NCBI GenBank assembly: GCA_902801485.1
Contig: CADCIP010000030.1
Location: 1 to 60,061, forward strand
From: an uncultured Bacteroidales bacterium
GTDB lineage: Bacteria > Bacteroidota > Bacteroidia > Bacteroidales > Bacteroidaceae
Length of the DNA stretch: 60,061 nucleotides
Direction of reading: 5' to 3'
Shown here: one piece after another, positions 59,842-60,061 of the stretch
Layout: every line of letters begins with the position of its first letter
Numbering within the stretch: position 1 is the stretch's first letter
Notes under the pieces: model-generated
The model's input: the letters and a program-made list of their open reading frames with translations, nothing else
Databases searched by the model: none
What the model was told of the DNA's origin: nothing
Position numbers and translations under genes: made by a program

Positions 59842-60061
59842 CTACCTTATATCGTTAAGCATGAGAATTCTGTTATCTTCGACCATCTTACGGAAGTCGG
59901 GAGCATCTTTGGTAGAGGGTGCAGGAGCAAAGTAGTGTTTGCTGTTGAAGTTGCGCCATACAAGGAAGTAGCTGAGGGGGAACTTCTCAATCTGAGGCTT
60001 CAACACGCGTGTCCACCATGTTGGGTCGGGGATGTTCTGATAGCCGCACTCGGTGAGGGCG
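59842..60061 (-). CDS. GH26 beta-mannanase, C-terminal fragment at the window edge
   Basis: The last 72 codons of a gene that continues past the right edge. The reading frame (ALTECGYQNIPDPTWWTRVL, FPLSYFLVWRNFNSKHYFAP, then FRKMVEDNRILMLNDIR and stop) matches the end of GH26 beta-mannanases: the glutamate in LTECG corresponds to the catalytic nucleophile region, and the VWRN/HYFAP blocks are typical. GH26 enzymes cut beta-1,4-mannan to mannobiose. It is first in the operon with GH130 and the GPH carrier, 4 bp apart. Confidence 0.85.
   Translation of the reverse strand, partial: ALTECGYQNIPDPTWWTRVLKPQIEKFPLSYFLVWRNFNSKHYFAPAPSTKDAPDFRKMVEDNRILMLNDIR

Overview
The window reads as a chromosomal segment of a gut or rumen Bacteroidota, most likely the Prevotella/Segatella group. 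The promoters carry the Bacteroidetes -7 motif TAnnTTTG, often with TTG/TTTG 19-22 bp upstream, and Shine-Dalgarno sites are not evident. The gene content also fits: GH92, GH31, GH35, GH2, GH127, GH30, GH43, GH5, GH130 and GH26 glycosidases, a TonB receptor, an OmpA protein with a VEK-type linker, a histone-H1-like Hc1 protein, reverse rubrerythrin and short peptides starting like MKYIKP. No rRNA, tRNA, CRISPR array or transposase was seen. Identifications rest on motif recognition only; no database search was run.

Layout. 1-748: gene-free DNA with an inverted pair of iterated TGCCTACATG arrays and perfect palindromes, leading to an HU-like DNA-binding protein. 1.3-9.6 kb: housekeeping and envelope genes (purU, GH92, xpt, low-molecular-weight tyrosine phosphatase, OmpA, TlpA-like thioredoxin, DUF5020, bile-acid:Na+ type symporter). 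9.7-19.4 kb: a plug-less outer-membrane barrel, GH31 behind a truncated efflux adaptor, a Tat-exported phosphoesterase, a Cys/His-rich small protein plus a His-rich TonB receptor (probable metal locus), and a nitroreductase. 19.5-28.1 kb: GH35, a six-part fusion running from a phosphodiester glycosidase to a tyrosine phosphatase, a Lys/Glu-rich coiled coil and an alpha/alpha-barrel protein. 28.2-29.4 kb: BlaI-like and Fur-like regulators and Hc1. 29.5-40.3 kb: an operon of an eroded GH78 skeleton, an eroded WYL-type regulator, GH2 and an SGNH/LamG protein, then a large GLUG/LamG surface protein with a 52-aa peptide gene. 40.5-46.6 kb: rubrerythrin, a Nudix remnant, an AMP-ligase/ACP/PlsC fusion, an AraC regulator and a HerA-like ATPase. 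46.6-56.5 kb: GH127 divergent from a GH30-GH43-GH30-GH5 operon. 56.6-60.1 kb: luxS and a mannan operon (GH26 fragment, GH130 mannosylglucose phosphorylase, GPH transporter).

How it fits together. The right third looks like secreted hemicellulose and arabinogalactan breakdown without a local SusC/SusD pair, next to a textbook beta-mannan route in which GH26 cuts mannan, the GPH carrier imports disaccharide and GH130 phosphorolyses mannosyl-glucose. Most secreted multidomain proteins end in a similar short tail (YNLSGQ-x-G-IYI-NGKK). Several genes carry in-frame copies of dispersed simple or palindromic repeats, and several are visibly eroded (adaptor, GH78, WYL, Nudix), which suggests an actively rearranging genome.

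Most notable: the repeat/palindrome array before the HU-like gene; the phosphodiester-glycosidase/tyrosine-phosphatase fusion; the unrecognised coiled-coil plus alpha/alpha-barrel pair with a duplicated promoter; and the set of in-frame repeat insertions.
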